Shown here: piece by piece, positions 25,600-34,886 of the stretch
How positions within the stretch are numbered: the first letter of the stretch is position 1
How the letters are laid out: each line of letters opens with the position of its first letter
The notes under the pieces: generated by a model
Databases searched by the model: none
Told to the model about the DNA's origin: nothing
The model's input: the letters and a program-made list of their open reading frames with translations, nothing else
Program-made: the position numbers and the translations under genes
Assembly: GCA_947243855.1 (NCBI GenBank)
Contig: CAMXIK010000014.1
Span: 1-64,000 of the forward strand
Source: an uncultured Lachnospiraceae bacterium
GTDB lineage: Bacteria; Bacillota; Clostridia; Lachnospirales; Lachnospiraceae
Direction of reading: 5' to 3'
Length of the DNA stretch: 64,000 bases

Positions 25600-28500
25600 T
25601 TACTGAAAATACCCAACCCCGCTCTCAAAAATCTTCATATCCTGCTCGCCGTAAATATTGACAGCCACGGCCTCGCCTATTCTCTCCGCATGGGCCATCT
25701 TGCCGAAGCATCTTCCGTCGGGGGAAGTGATACCCTCAATGGACGCATAGGAACCGTTGATGTTCCACTCCTCGTCCATGGAAACCCTTCCGTCCGCGTC
25801 CGCGTACTGAGTCGCCACCTGCCCGTTTGTAAAAAGCTTGTCGATCCACTCCTTGGGCGCAACGAAACGTCCTTCGCCGTGGGACGCCGGGTTTACATAA
25901 GTCTGTCCAAGCTCCGCTCCCGCAAGCCAAGGCGATTTATTGGAAACCACCTTGAGATAGGCCATCTTGGATATATGGCGGTTCACGGTGTTAAACGTCA
26001 GGGTCGGGGAATCCGCCTCCTGTCCTCTGATCTCACCGTAAGGCACAAGCCCCAGTTTGATCAATGCCTGAAATCCGTTGCAGATTCCAAGCGCAAGACC
26101 GTCCCGCTCGTTTAACAGCTTCATCACGGCTTCCTTGATCTTCTCATTCTGAAAAGCAGTTGCAAAAAACTTGGCGGAGCCGTCCGGCTCGTCGCCCGCA
26201 GAGAAACCGCCGGGGAACATAATGATCTGGGCCTGTGCGATGGCTTTCTCAAAGACCTCCACGCTCTCCCTGATATCCGCCGCATTTTGATTTTTGAATA
26301 CCTTTACTATGGTCTGGGCGCCAGCGTTCTCAAAAGCTTTCGCGCTGTCATACTCGCAATTCGTGCCCGGAAAAACTGGAATAAATACGGTAGGCTTCGC
26401 CACTTTATTTTTACACACATAAATACTGTCTGCATGATACGCATTGAAATCCACAGGACTCTTGTCCTTCCCTGCCGTGTAAGGGAATACCTTATCCAAT
26501 TTGGATTTCCACGCCTGCAAGGCTTCCTTCTGCTCTAACTTCATGGAACCGTAACTAAACACGCCGTCGGCAGTCACCGTACCGATTTCCTCATAGGCGA
26601 TTCCCAGCTTCTTTAAACGATGCACCTCTTTTGCCGGCATCTCCGCCACAATATCGCCAAGACCATTGTCAAAAAGCGACTCCACCTTATAAGAAGAATC
26701 TACCGCCACGCCGAGACCGTTGCCGAACGCCATCTTGCTGATGGCCGCAGCCACGCCTCTTGCGTCCAGCGCGTAGGCCGCCACAATCTTTCTCTTCTGG
26801 AATTTAACGGGCATCCCATTTATAACTTCTGTGTCAGTATACTCTGACATTAATGTCATAATTTTGTCATAGAGTGTCATAACTTTGTCGTAAACTGGCA
26901 GATCATACGCATCCCTCTCTATGCGGAAGCGCACCAGTCTGTCGCCCGGATATTTTAGCTCCGGCGTGACAATATTCCCGCTCTTATTCACATTCACCGC
27001 AAAGGATACCAGCGTAGGCGGCACGTCTATGTCGTTAAAGGTGCCGGACATGGAATCTTTGCCGCCAATGGAAGGCAGGCAATACTTCATCTGGGCGTCA
27101 TAGGCGCCGAGCAGAGCGGAGAACGGCTGGCTCCAACGGGAAGGCTCCTCGCTCATGCGTCTGAAATACTCTTGGAAGGTAAAACGGATCGTTTTGTAAT
27201 CTCCGCCGTTTGCCACAATCTTTGCCATGGACTCGGTCACCGCATAAACGGCGCCGTGGTAAGGACTCCAACTGGACAGGTACGGGTCAAACCCATAACT
27301 CATCATGGTTATGGTGTCCGTTTTTCCCGCAAGCGTCGGAAGCTTTGCCACCATCGCCTGCGTCTCCGTGAGCTGGTACTTACCGCCATAGGGCATGTAC
27401 ACGCTGCCGGCCCCGATGGAAGCGTCGAACATTTCCACCAAACCCTTCTGGGAACACACATTCAAATCGTTTAAGAGGGCCAGCCAAGCCCCTTTCACAT
27501 CCTTACGGGCAAGGGCATCGGCCACTGCAGGTACCGCCGTTTTATGAAAATAATTGTCTTTCTCATCAGGGATATCCACGGAAACATCGGTTTCCTGATG
27601 AGCGCCGTTGGTGTCGAGAAAAGCTCTGGACAAATCCACAATGCTTTTTCCGCGCCATTTGAGCACCAGTCTCGGCTCCTTTGTGACCACCGCCACAGGC
27701 ACCGCCTCTAAATTCTCCTCCGCGGCATAATGCAGGAAAGTCTCCACATCCTTCGGGGAAACCACCACCGCCATACGCTCCTGAGACTCGGAGATCGCAA
27801 GCTCCGTGCCGTCCAGACCCGCATATTTCTTCGGCACTTTGTCAAGATCCACGACAAGACCGTCCGCCAATTCACCAATGGCCACGGACACGCCGCCCGC
27901 GCCAAAATCGTTGCACTTCTTGATCAGGCGGCTCACTTCCTCCCGCCGGAACAGACGCTGAATCTTTCTCTCCGTGGGCGCATTGCCCTTCTGCACCTCC
28001 GCGCCGCAGGTATCAATGGATTTTTCCGTGTGCACCTTGGAGGAGCCGGTCGCGCCGCCGCAGCCGTCGCGCCCCGTTCTGCCGCCCAGAAGGATAATGA
28101 TATCGTCCGGGTCGGAATTTTCCCGAATCACATTCTTTCTCGGAGCTGCGCCCATAACCGCGCCAATCTCCATACGTTTCGCCACATAATTCGGGTGATA
28201 TATTTCTTTGACCAATCCGGTCGCCAGACCGATCTGGTTCCCGTAAGACGAATAACCGTCCGCCGCGCCGCGCACCAGCTTCTTCTGGGGCAGTTTTCCT
28301 TTTAAGGTCTCCGCCACGGGCACGGTAGGATCGGCCGCGCCGGTCACGCGCATCGCCTGATAGACATAGCCTCTGCCCGAAAGGGGATCGCGGATCGCGC
28401 CGCCCAGACAGGTAGCCGCGCCGCCGAAAGGTTCGATTTCCGTAGGATGGTTGTGGGTCTCATTCTTAAAGAAGACCAGCCACTCCTCCGTCACCGGGCC

Positions 28501-29448
28501 GTCGCCGTAGTCCATCTCCACCGGCACCACCACGGAGCAGGCATTGATCTCATCGGACTCCTCCATATCGTCCAGTTTTCCGTCCTTCTTTAACTTCCGC
28601 ATAGCCATCAGCGCCAAATCCATCAGGCAGACAAACTTATCCTCCCTGCCCTGAAAAATTTCTTCCCGCACCGCAAGATAATCCTGATACGTCTTCTCGA
28701 TCGGCTCCCGATAACGTCCTTCCCCGAAGCTCACATTCTTAAGCTCTGTGGAAAAAGTCGTATGGCGGCAGTGATCGGACCAATAAGTATCCAACACCCG
28801 GATCTCTGTCATCGTAGGGTCTCTATGCTCTTCCCCGCTGTAATAATTCTGGATATGCTGAAAATCTTTAAACGTCATGGCCAGTCCAAGCGAGTCATAG
28901 AGTGTCCTCAATTCCTGTTCCGGCATCCCGCAGAAGCCCTCAAAAACTTTCACGTCCGCTGGCTCTTCATAAGCCATAGCCAAGGTGTCCGGTTTCACCA
29001 TGCCCGTCTCTCTGGAATCCACCGGGTTAATGCAGTATGCCTTGATTCGCGCAAGCTCCTCGTCCGTAACATTTCCATTGACCATATAAGTCACCGCGGT
29101 CCGGATCATCGGCTCTTCGTCTTCCTTCAAAAACTGCACGCACTGTACGGCGGAATCCGCTCGCTGGTCAAACTGTCCCGGCAAAAATTCCACCGAAAAC
29201 ACCCGTCCGTTCTCCGGAATCTCTATCTCCTCCCGGTATAACATGTCCACCGGCGGTTCCGAAAACACTGTAAGACAGGCTTTCTCAAATACCTCATCGG
29301 AGATGTTCTCCACATCGTAGCGGATAAAGACCCGCACCTGCTGCACGCTCTCTATTCCCAGAAAGCTTTCAATCTCCTCCTTAAGCTCCCTCGCCTTTAC
29401 CGCAAAAGGTTCTTTCTTTTCCACATAAATCCTTCTAACGTTTCCCAT
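25600..29448 (-). CDS. purL: Phosphoribosylformylglycinamidine synthase, long single-chain form
   Basis: 1,282 aa. Converts FGAR and glutamine to FGAM in purine synthesis. It is the fused type: an N-terminal PurS-like segment, two PurM-like halves (YWSDHCRHTTF, FFKNETHNHPTEIEPFGGAAT, GGRTGRDGCGGATG, and later SIGGKDSMSGTF), then a C-terminal glutaminase domain with FPGTNCEYDSA, GGFSAGDEPDG, nucleophile GICNGFQALIK, and SHGEGRFVAP. AAGGAGAG precedes the ATG. The gene begins 31 bases after a TetR-family gene, so the two are probably one transcript. No other pur genes are adjacent. Confidence 0.97.
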   Translation of the reverse strand: MGNVRRIYVEKKEPFAVKARELKEEIESFLGIESVQQVRVFIRYDVENISDEVFEKACLTVFSEPPVDMLYREEIEIPENGRVFSVEFLPGQFDQRADSAVQCVQFLKEDEEPMIRTAVTYMVNGNVTDEELARIKAYCINPVDSRETGMVKPDTLAMAYEEPADVKVFEGFCGMPEQELRTLYDSLGLAMTFKDFQHIQNYYSGEEHRDPTMTEIRVLDTYWSDHCRHTTFSTELKNVSFGEGRYREPIEKTYQDYLAVREEIFQGREDKFVCLMDLALMAMRKLKKDGKLDDMEESDEINACSVVVPVEMDYGDGPVTEEWLVFFKNETHNHPTEIEPFGGAATCLGGAIRDPLSGRGYVYQAMRVTGAADPTVPVAETLKGKLPQKKLVRGAADGYSSYGNQIGLATGLVKEIYHPNYVAKRMEIGAVMGAAPRKNVIRENSDPDDIIILLGGRTGRDGCGGATGSSKVHTEKSIDTCGAEVQKGNAPTERKIQRLFRREEVSRLIKKCNDFGAGGVSVAIGELADGLVVDLDKVPKKYAGLDGTELAISESQERMAVVVSPKDVETFLHYAAEENLEAVPVAVVTKEPRLVLKWRGKSIVDLSRAFLDTNGAHQETDVSVDIPDEKDNYFHKTAVPAVADALARKDVKGAWLALLNDLNVCSQKGLVEMFDASIGAGSVYMPYGGKYQLTETQAMVAKLPTLAGKTDTITMMSYGFDPYLSSWSPYHGAVYAVTESMAKIVANGGDYKTIRFTFQEYFRRMSEEPSRWSQPFSALLGAYDAQMKYCLPSIGGKDSMSGTFNDIDVPPTLVSFAVNVNKSGNIVTPELKYPGDRLVRFRIERDAYDLPVYDKVMTLYDKIMTLMSEYTDTEVINGMPVKFQKRKIVAAYALDARGVAAAISKMAFGNGLGVAVDSSYKVESLFDNGLGDIVAEMPAKEVHRLKKLGIAYEEIGTVTADGVFSYGSMKLEQKEALQAWKSKLDKVFPYTAGKDKSPVDFNAYHADSIYVCKNKVAKPTVFIPVFPGTNCEYDSAKAFENAGAQTIVKVFKNQNAADIRESVEVFEKAIAQAQIIMFPGGFSAGDEPDGSAKFFATAFQNEKIKEAVMKLLNERDGLALGICNGFQALIKLGLVPYGEIRGQEADSPTLTFNTVNRHISKMAYLKVVSNKSPWLAGAELGQTYVNPASHGEGRFVAPKEWIDKLFTNGQVATQYADADGRVSMDEEWNINGSYASIEGITSPDGRCFGKMAHAERIGEAVAVNIYGEQDMKIFESGVGYFQ

Positions 29449-29479
29449 GTATTCTCTCCTTGTTTTTCTCTTGCAAGTC

Positions 29480-30064
29480 TTAGATCTCCGTAATCAGTCC
29501 CTGCATAATATAGAGTAACTGCTCGTCCACCATCTTTTCTGTGATGCCGAAGGTCTGGGCATTGATTTTCAATCCCTCCAGCACAAACATAATATTGGCC
29601 GCCGCTCCCTTGGGATCTTCACAATAAAACTCCCCGCTGGCAATCCCCGCTTCAATCAGCTTTTCAATCACCTTAACGCCCGCGTCAAACTGCCTGCGCA
29701 GCATGTTGTTCTTATCAGTCGATTTATGGGCAAAAAAATACTCATAGACCGCTACAGTCAAATTTTCCTTATTCCGCAGCAGCTCCTTTTTCTGCTCCTT
29801 CAAAAAAAGAGTCAGAATATCCGCCGCCGTACCGCCTTCCTCGATTTTCTCGGAAAAGACGTCGTCCGTCTCCTCCGCCTCCATCTGCAGCACCTCCATC
29901 AAAATCTGATCCGTGCTGTCAAAATACAGATACAGGCCGCCTCTGCTGATTTCGCATGCTTCCACAATATCCTTCATGGTCACGCTTTTATAACCCTTCT
30001 CCACAAATACCTTCCTTGCCGTGTCCAGTATGTATTTTCTTTTCTGTGCTGACTTTTCTCCCAT
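29480..30064 (-). CDS. TetR/AcrR-family transcriptional regulator
   Basis: 194 aa. The N-terminal helix-turn-helix is typical: RKYILDTARKVFVEKGYKSVTMKDIVEACEISRGGLYLYF with the Y-L-Y-F end of the recognition region. The C-terminal ligand domain is all-helical and family-variable. It lies 15 bases downstream of an unknown gene and 31 bases upstream of purL; whether it controls purL or only shares its transcript is unknown. No effector can be inferred. Confidence 0.9.
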   Translation of the reverse strand: MGEKSAQKRKYILDTARKVFVEKGYKSVTMKDIVEACEISRGGLYLYFDSTDQILMEVLQMEAEETDDVFSEKIEEGGTAADILTLFLKEQKKELLRNKENLTVAVYEYFFAHKSTDKNNMLRRQFDAGVKVIEKLIEAGIASGEFYCEDPKGAAANIMFVLEGLKINAQTFGITEKMVDEQLLYIMQGLITEI

Positions 30065-30079
30065 GTGCCCTCTATCTCC

Positions 30080-30637
30080 CTAAAAAAATGTATCCTTCTG
30101 CGCGGGTTTGTCCACGCCTTTTTTCTCTTTTTCTTCCTCCTTGACATTGACCACTCTGGTCTGTACCGGGTGATCCCAAAAATCAAGGTTTTCCTTCATC
30201 TTCGTAATCACAGCCAGAAATACGCCGTTTTCCACCGCTTCCGACCACCTTCTGCCCTTGGTCATGCCTTCCGTCACATAGCGGGATAAAATCGCCTTCA
30301 ACACATCCATCTCTTTGATCGTTGCCCGTTTAACCGCCAAAAGCTCGTCCTCCAGAATACGGATTCTGAGGCGTGAGTACACATATCTATAGTTTCGGTC
30401 TATAAGCTTCGTTCTCTGCGCTTCCTTGACAAACGCTAACAACGTACTGTCGTACACGGGAAACGCAATCGAGTTTTTCTCAACCCCCGACCCCGAATAG
30501 CTCTGTTGGACGCTGCTTCCTTTCTTACTCTCCAGCCAAGGCAGATAACGCGCCAGTTTTTCCACGTCCGCCCTGTATTCATTGACCACCTGCTGCCTAT
30601 AGGCAATCTCCTCATTCTCTGATAGTATTTTTTCCAT
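30080..30637 (-). CDS. Hypothetical cytosolic protein, 185 aa
   Basis: No signal peptide or membrane segment. The N-terminal helix (EEIAYRQQVVNEYRADVEKLARYLPWLESK) is followed by a Gly/Ser-rich linker, a helical middle (VKEAQRTKLIDRNYRYVYSRLRI) and a lysine/glutamate-rich tail. I do not recognise a named domain, but the mature-looking codon use and tight spacing to the TetR gene (15 bases) support a real gene. It may act in the same process as the regulator. Confidence 0.65.
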   Translation of the reverse strand: MEKILSENEEIAYRQQVVNEYRADVEKLARYLPWLESKKGSSVQQSYSGSGVEKNSIAFPVYDSTLLAFVKEAQRTKLIDRNYRYVYSRLRIRILEDELLAVKRATIKEMDVLKAILSRYVTEGMTKGRRWSEAVENGVFLAVITKMKENLDFWDHPVQTRVVNVKEEEKEKKGVDKPAQKDTFF

Positions 30638-30687
30638 ATCCGTTCATCACTCGCTTCCATTTACCGAAGATTTTTACGCGCTTTTGT

Positions 30688-30738
30688 CCGAGGCCGCGGA
30701 GCGGATCTCGCGGAGTTAAAATCGCAGATTTTTACTCC
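30688..30738. repeat. Palindromic intergenic repeat, copy 1
   Basis: Consensus CCGAG-n-CCGCG-n-AGCGG followed by ATCTCGCGGAGTTAAA and a hairpin in which GGAGTTAAAATC pairs with GATTTTTACTCC around a 3-base loop. Two further copies lie at 39133-39176 and 39182-39230. This copy is in the gap between two divergently transcribed genes. Confidence 0.65.
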
Positions 30739-30852
30739 AGGTCCCGACAAGCCTGTCATTTTTAATTTTAGCACATATTTTAGAAAAGTACAGAGTAAAA
30801 AAGTACAGTATCAAAAAATTCACGCCTTCTCCTGCGCAAATCAGCGCTTTTA

Positions 30853-30881
30853 TTGACTTTTTCCACAAAAAGGCATAAGAT
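30853..30881 (+). promoter_or_regulatory. Promoter of the CNBD-protein gene
   Basis: TTGACT (30853-30858) and TAAGAT (30876-30881) are spaced 17 bases, 45 bases before the ATG at 30927. Confidence 0.6.
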
Positions 30882-30926
30882 GTATTCAGGGTTTTTGTAT
30901 TAATTTGTATAAGGGGGTACTTTTGA

Positions 30927-33185
30927 ATGGCAGTAAAAGAGTTTCCGGCAGGCACACAATTGATTCAAAGTGAGCAAAATCTGACCGCCCTGCATGTAAT
31001 CGCTAAGGGGAGCGTATGCGCCTCCTATCCTGGGGGCACATTTTATTTGAAAAAAGGAGACGTGATCGGCGTCTGCGAGATCTTTTTCGGCTCCCATTTT
31101 ATTTCTTATGAAACAGAGGAGCCTACTGGGATTGCTTCTTATCCGTGTACGGCCGCGCAGCTTTCCACACTGATGCAGAAAAGCGTGGATCTGTCCAACA
31201 TGATCGTCTCATCCTTATTCCGGCAGTTTCGCGAAATCTATGACCAATATGAACTGATGAGCTTTGACAGCGAAAACATCTATCATTTCCTGATGGACCG
31301 CTATGAAGAGTACAAATCTTTCTGCGTCAAGCACGGCATTACGCCTAGAGCGCTTCCCGCCATGGAGGATCTGTCGCCGCTCGTTCTGGAAGAGGATCTG
31401 GAACGCTGGATGGACGGATACTACGAGCAGTTGACCACAATGGTCACAGAAAAATCCTCCAAATTCCATAACACGGATTTTCTGGCAGGGGTGGTCATGA
31501 AAGCGGATCAGGACATTCACCGTATCATTTCCATATGCCGTGTTTTTTACGATTATAAGGCGGACATTGCCAGTCTTTTGATGAACGAAAATCATCTGGA
31601 CTTCTTTGACCTCTATGCAAGCCTTTTATATAGAATCGGTGCAAATGATGCGGATTCCACTACCCTGAGCGCTGCGATCTCCACCATGATGATCCAGCTT
31701 GAAGATCTGCCATCCATTGACCGGGAAATGTATCAGGCAAGAGTCGCTGAATACCGTAAACGACTGGAAAATCTCGGGGAAGGCGGCGAGGGAGAATCGG
31801 CCGCCGTGGACGATGTGCCGGATGTAGAAAATTCCATGAACACCATTCTCAACTATGCGGAAGTGGATGCGGAAACTGCCGCCGCTTTCCGTGAGTCGAT
31901 CGGTAAATTCGCTAAGATGACAGATAAGAACGCTTCCGACGATGCGGCAAGGAAACTGCGTCTTACGATCACCAAGCAGTTCTACGTGATCTACGAAAAG
32001 GCGTTCCTAAAGAGCATGCAGGATTCCTCTTCCGTGCCCAAGGTTGTAAAAATGTTCTTTAACTTTGGCTATGTGGACGAAAAGCTGGCCGGCATGGAAA
32101 ACGCCGCGTACCTGTACCGGATCGTTGACAAGCTTCCCACCGACCCAAAGCGCAAGGTTTACACTGCCTATGAATGGTTCACCGCTATCTATCAGGGAAA
32201 GAAAGCGCCAAGCCGTAACGAATTTGACTCTGACTTCCCTACCTATCTGCGCGAGCAGAAAACGACAGGCAACATCACCGCAGCGGATGAGGCGCGGATG
32301 GTGAATGATCCCAAGGAGCAGGTGCTCTTTGAGATTCGCAACATGTTCCAGTCTGTCAATAAAATTTCCTTTGGCCGTGTGTTAAGCTTCTGCCCGGTCT
32401 TTTCGGAGCATAACGTCTTAAAAGATTTGGAAGCCTCTCTGGTGTCCGTTGATAAAGTGGAAGAAGCCTTCAAAAAGATCCGGGAAATCGACTTTAGCGC
32501 GTATTACCGCGACGTAACCTACGCTAACCCCGATCTCGGTATTGCCAAAGAATCCATCGGCGTGGAAGTCCTGCCCGACATTATCTTGATGCCCAATGTA
32601 GGAACACGCGGCATCGCATGGCAGGAAATCGAAGGACGAAAGCGCACCACACCGGCGCGTATGATGGTATCCCTGTTCCAGATGGAAGATTTGACAAACA
32701 TTCTGGTACGTTTGACTGGCGACTTCCGCTGGGAAATGTGCAAACGCGTACAGGGCGCGCGCTGGAACGATATTTCGGAGGCCTCCCTTACCAGCGAATA
32801 CTTCGATTACATCCAGTTCTATCGTAAGAACCGCGAGCTGTCCGCAGACGCCAAGGATAAAATTAAGCTCAGTATGCAAAAAGCCAAAAATAGTTATAAA
32901 GAGATGTTTATACGTGACTATGAGGCATGGATTCTTTATGAAGGCGTCGGTTCGCCCAGACTGAATAAAGTATCCCGCAATATTATCTTCACCTACTGTC
33001 CTTTCTCCAAAGCAATTCGGCAGAAACTGCTGATAAACCCGCTTTATAAGGATACTATGGCACGCTATGATATTAAACTGGCACAGAAACTGCATCACTA
33101 CGACAACCTTTTCCAAAAGCTCAAAAACACCGGAACAGCGATTCCGCAGGAGCTTCAAAAGCAGTACGAATATTTAAACATGTAG
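30927..33185 (+). CDS. Large cyclic-nucleotide-binding-domain protein of unknown role
   Basis: 752 aa. The first 110 residues look like a CNMP/CRP-type beta-barrel (EFPAGTQLIQSEQNLTALHVIAKGSV, then FYLKKGDVIGVCEIFFG with the G-D-x-I-G turn). The phosphate-binding-cassette arginine of true cAMP binders is not evident. The remaining 640 residues are mainly helical, have no membrane segment and match no domain I can name; an acidic linker lies near residues 285-305 (GEGGEGESAAVDDVPD). There is no helix-turn-helix, so this is not a CRP-type regulator. AAGGGGG is 9 bases before the ATG, and its own promoter and terminators make it monocistronic. Confidence 0.8.
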   Translation: MAVKEFPAGTQLIQSEQNLTALHVIAKGSVCASYPGGTFYLKKGDVIGVCEIFFGSHFISYETEEPTGIASYPCTAAQLSTLMQKSVDLSNMIVSSLFRQFREIYDQYELMSFDSENIYHFLMDRYEEYKSFCVKHGITPRALPAMEDLSPLVLEEDLERWMDGYYEQLTTMVTEKSSKFHNTDFLAGVVMKADQDIHRIISICRVFYDYKADIASLLMNENHLDFFDLYASLLYRIGANDADSTTLSAAISTMMIQLEDLPSIDREMYQARVAEYRKRLENLGEGGEGESAAVDDVPDVENSMNTILNYAEVDAETAAAFRESIGKFAKMTDKNASDDAARKLRLTITKQFYVIYEKAFLKSMQDSSSVPKVVKMFFNFGYVDEKLAGMENAAYLYRIVDKLPTDPKRKVYTAYEWFTAIYQGKKAPSRNEFDSDFPTYLREQKTTGNITAADEARMVNDPKEQVLFEIRNMFQSVNKISFGRVLSFCPVFSEHNVLKDLEASLVSVDKVEEAFKKIREIDFSAYYRDVTYANPDLGIAKESIGVEVLPDIILMPNVGTRGIAWQEIEGRKRTTPARMMVSLFQMEDLTNILVRLTGDFRWEMCKRVQGARWNDISEASLTSEYFDYIQFYRKNRELSADAKDKIKLSMQKAKNSYKEMFIRDYEAWILYEGVGSPRLNKVSRNIIFTYCPFSKAIRQKLLINPLYKDTMARYDIKLAQKLHHYDNLFQKLKNTGTAIPQELQKQYEYLNM

Positions 33186-33330
33186 TTTTTTGGCTAATAT
33201 AGTGTTATTCTTTTGCAATATATTTATAGACCAATCAGGGGAAATCCATTATATTGAATATAGACTTGATGTTCGGAAGTCAAGTCGGCAATAGCAATTC
33301 CGAAGAATTCCCCTTTTACACAAGCAAGAA

Positions 33331-33358
33331 CCCCGAAGGCCGAACCTCCGGGGTTTTT
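33331..33358 (+). terminator. Terminator after the CNBD-protein gene
   Basis: CCCCGAAGG and CCTCCGGGG form a GC-rich stem, followed by TTTTTGC on the plus strand. It lies about 145 bases after the stop codon. The same hairpin could also serve the opposing strand. Confidence 0.75.
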
Positions 33359-33373
33359 GCTGTGCAAAGCAAA

Positions 33374-33416
33374 GGACGCATGTGGCAATTTGCCTTTGAC
33401 ATGCGTCCCTCGTTTT
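33374..33416 (+). terminator. Second hairpin terminator before the convergent gene
   Basis: GGACGCATG (33374-33382) pairs perfectly with CATGCGTCC (33400-33408), then CTCGTTTTTCC. It backs up the preceding terminator and separates the convergent MFS gene. Confidence 0.65.
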
Positions 33417-33441
33417 TCCTGCCCGATTGCTATCTTTTGAC

Positions 33442-34740
33442 TTACTTGTCCGTCTTCGCCGGCTTCACGAGGAAGAGGCTGATCAGCAGTGCGATAATAT
33501 AGAGCACAATCGTGAAATACAGCACGTTCTGATATCCTACTGGATTAATCTGTCCGCCGTGCCCATCATCCATGAAGCTGCCCGTATTGCTCACAATCAG
33601 GGTTGCAATCTGATTTCCGGTAAGACCTGCAAAGGCCCATGCCGAAAGGGTAATGCCATGAATCGCGCTGATGCTTCCCATACCGTAGTGATCGGAAAGC
33701 AGGGTCGGCACATTGGAAAAACCGCCGCCGTATCCGGCATTTACCATAAATACCAGCGCCAACACCAGAACAATCAGGAGCATATTGCCCTCGCCGTTCT
33801 TGATACCGCCGGTCAGCATAACTGCTGCCGTAAACACAATCGATAACACAAAGATCAGCTTATAAATCGTATTTCTGTCTTTCAGATGATCCGCCCACGC
33901 AGAGAAGCCGAGACGGCCGCCCGCATTAAAGACCGCGGATATCGTGGAGATCACGCCCACGACTCCTGCAAGACCGATACATTTTACGATCATCTTCTCC
34001 TGCGAGATTAATGCCAGACCGCAGGTGATATTAATATAGAACATAAGCCAGATGCCAACATAGTTGCTGATAGGACGGGTTTTGATGGTTGCCATGATTC
34101 CCTGTCCCTTCTCCTTTTTCTGCGGCTCATGCCATCCCTCCGGCTTCGCAAGGAGAAGATGTCCCGCAAACATCATCACAAAATAAACCGCCGCAAGAAT
34201 ATAGAACATCTTGTAAATGCCGCCCTCTCCCAGATTGCCAAGGAGTGCCTGCATGATAGGGCTTGCAATCGCTTTTGCGCCGCCAAAACCCGCCACGGCA
34301 AGTCCCGTCGCCAGTCCCTTCTTGTCTTCAAACCAAAGCATCAGGGTCTTTACCGGAGACAGGTATCCCGTTCCAAGACCGATCCCCATGATAAAACCAT
34401 AGCAGACATAAATACCAACGAGAGATAAAACGCTGCCCGGATGGCTGCCGCCATAATAAATGAAAAATCCAGTGCCCGCCATGCCAAGCGCAAAGGTAAT
34501 CGAGGCAATCAGAGATGATTTATGGATATCCTTCTCCACCACATTACCAAGGAAGGCCGCCGACATTCCAAGGAAGAAAATCGCGAAGCTGAACGCCCAC
34601 TCTGTCGCCGCCTTGGAAAATCCTATGTAGTCAGCGATCTCCTGACTGAAAATAGACCAGCAGTACACAGTACCAATACTGAAGTGCAGGAGCAATGCCG
34701 GGATCGCGGCACGCACCCATTTGTTTTGACAGTTTTTCAT
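33442..34740 (-). CDS. OFA-family MFS transporter
   Basis: 432 aa with 12 predicted hydrophobic segments. The start resembles the oxalate/formate antiporter family (WVRAAIPALLLHFSIGTVYCWSIF), with MGIGLGTGYLSPVKTLMLWFEDKKGLATGLAVAGFGGAKA as the conserved loop between helices 4 and 6 and the second-half signature NAGYGGGFSNVPTLLSDHYG. OFA members exchange or symport small carboxylates; the substrate here cannot be set from sequence. The gene is alone, convergent with the CNBD-protein gene, with a modest AGG ribosome-binding site. Confidence 0.9.
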   Translation of the reverse strand: MKNCQNKWVRAAIPALLLHFSIGTVYCWSIFSQEIADYIGFSKAATEWAFSFAIFFLGMSAAFLGNVVEKDIHKSSLIASITFALGMAGTGFFIYYGGSHPGSVLSLVGIYVCYGFIMGIGLGTGYLSPVKTLMLWFEDKKGLATGLAVAGFGGAKAIASPIMQALLGNLGEGGIYKMFYILAAVYFVMMFAGHLLLAKPEGWHEPQKKEKGQGIMATIKTRPISNYVGIWLMFYINITCGLALISQEKMIVKCIGLAGVVGVISTISAVFNAGGRLGFSAWADHLKDRNTIYKLIFVLSIVFTAAVMLTGGIKNGEGNMLLIVLVLALVFMVNAGYGGGFSNVPTLLSDHYGMGSISAIHGITLSAWAFAGLTGNQIATLIVSNTGSFMDDGHGGQINPVGYQNVLYFTIVLYIIALLISLFLVKPAKTDK

Positions 34741-34886
34741 AGCTTTACCTGTTATCCTTTCGTTTATATTGAGTCAGATACCCCGTCTTTCCTAACAGGA
34801 ACCTAACCCTCTCACAAAAAACTGCGTGTGACCTCTCTTATTTTAAAACAAATGAATCGGAAATTCAAGCCACATTCCTATCCTGT

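Noticed and set aside
30688..30738. Terminator assignment for the palindromic repeat
   Set aside because: It lies between divergent genes, so no transcript ends there, and sequence matches elsewhere show it is a repeat.
32418..33158. 246-aa minus-strand frame opposite the CNBD-protein gene
   Set aside because: Shadow frame; the plus-strand gene has promoter, ribosome-binding site and terminators.
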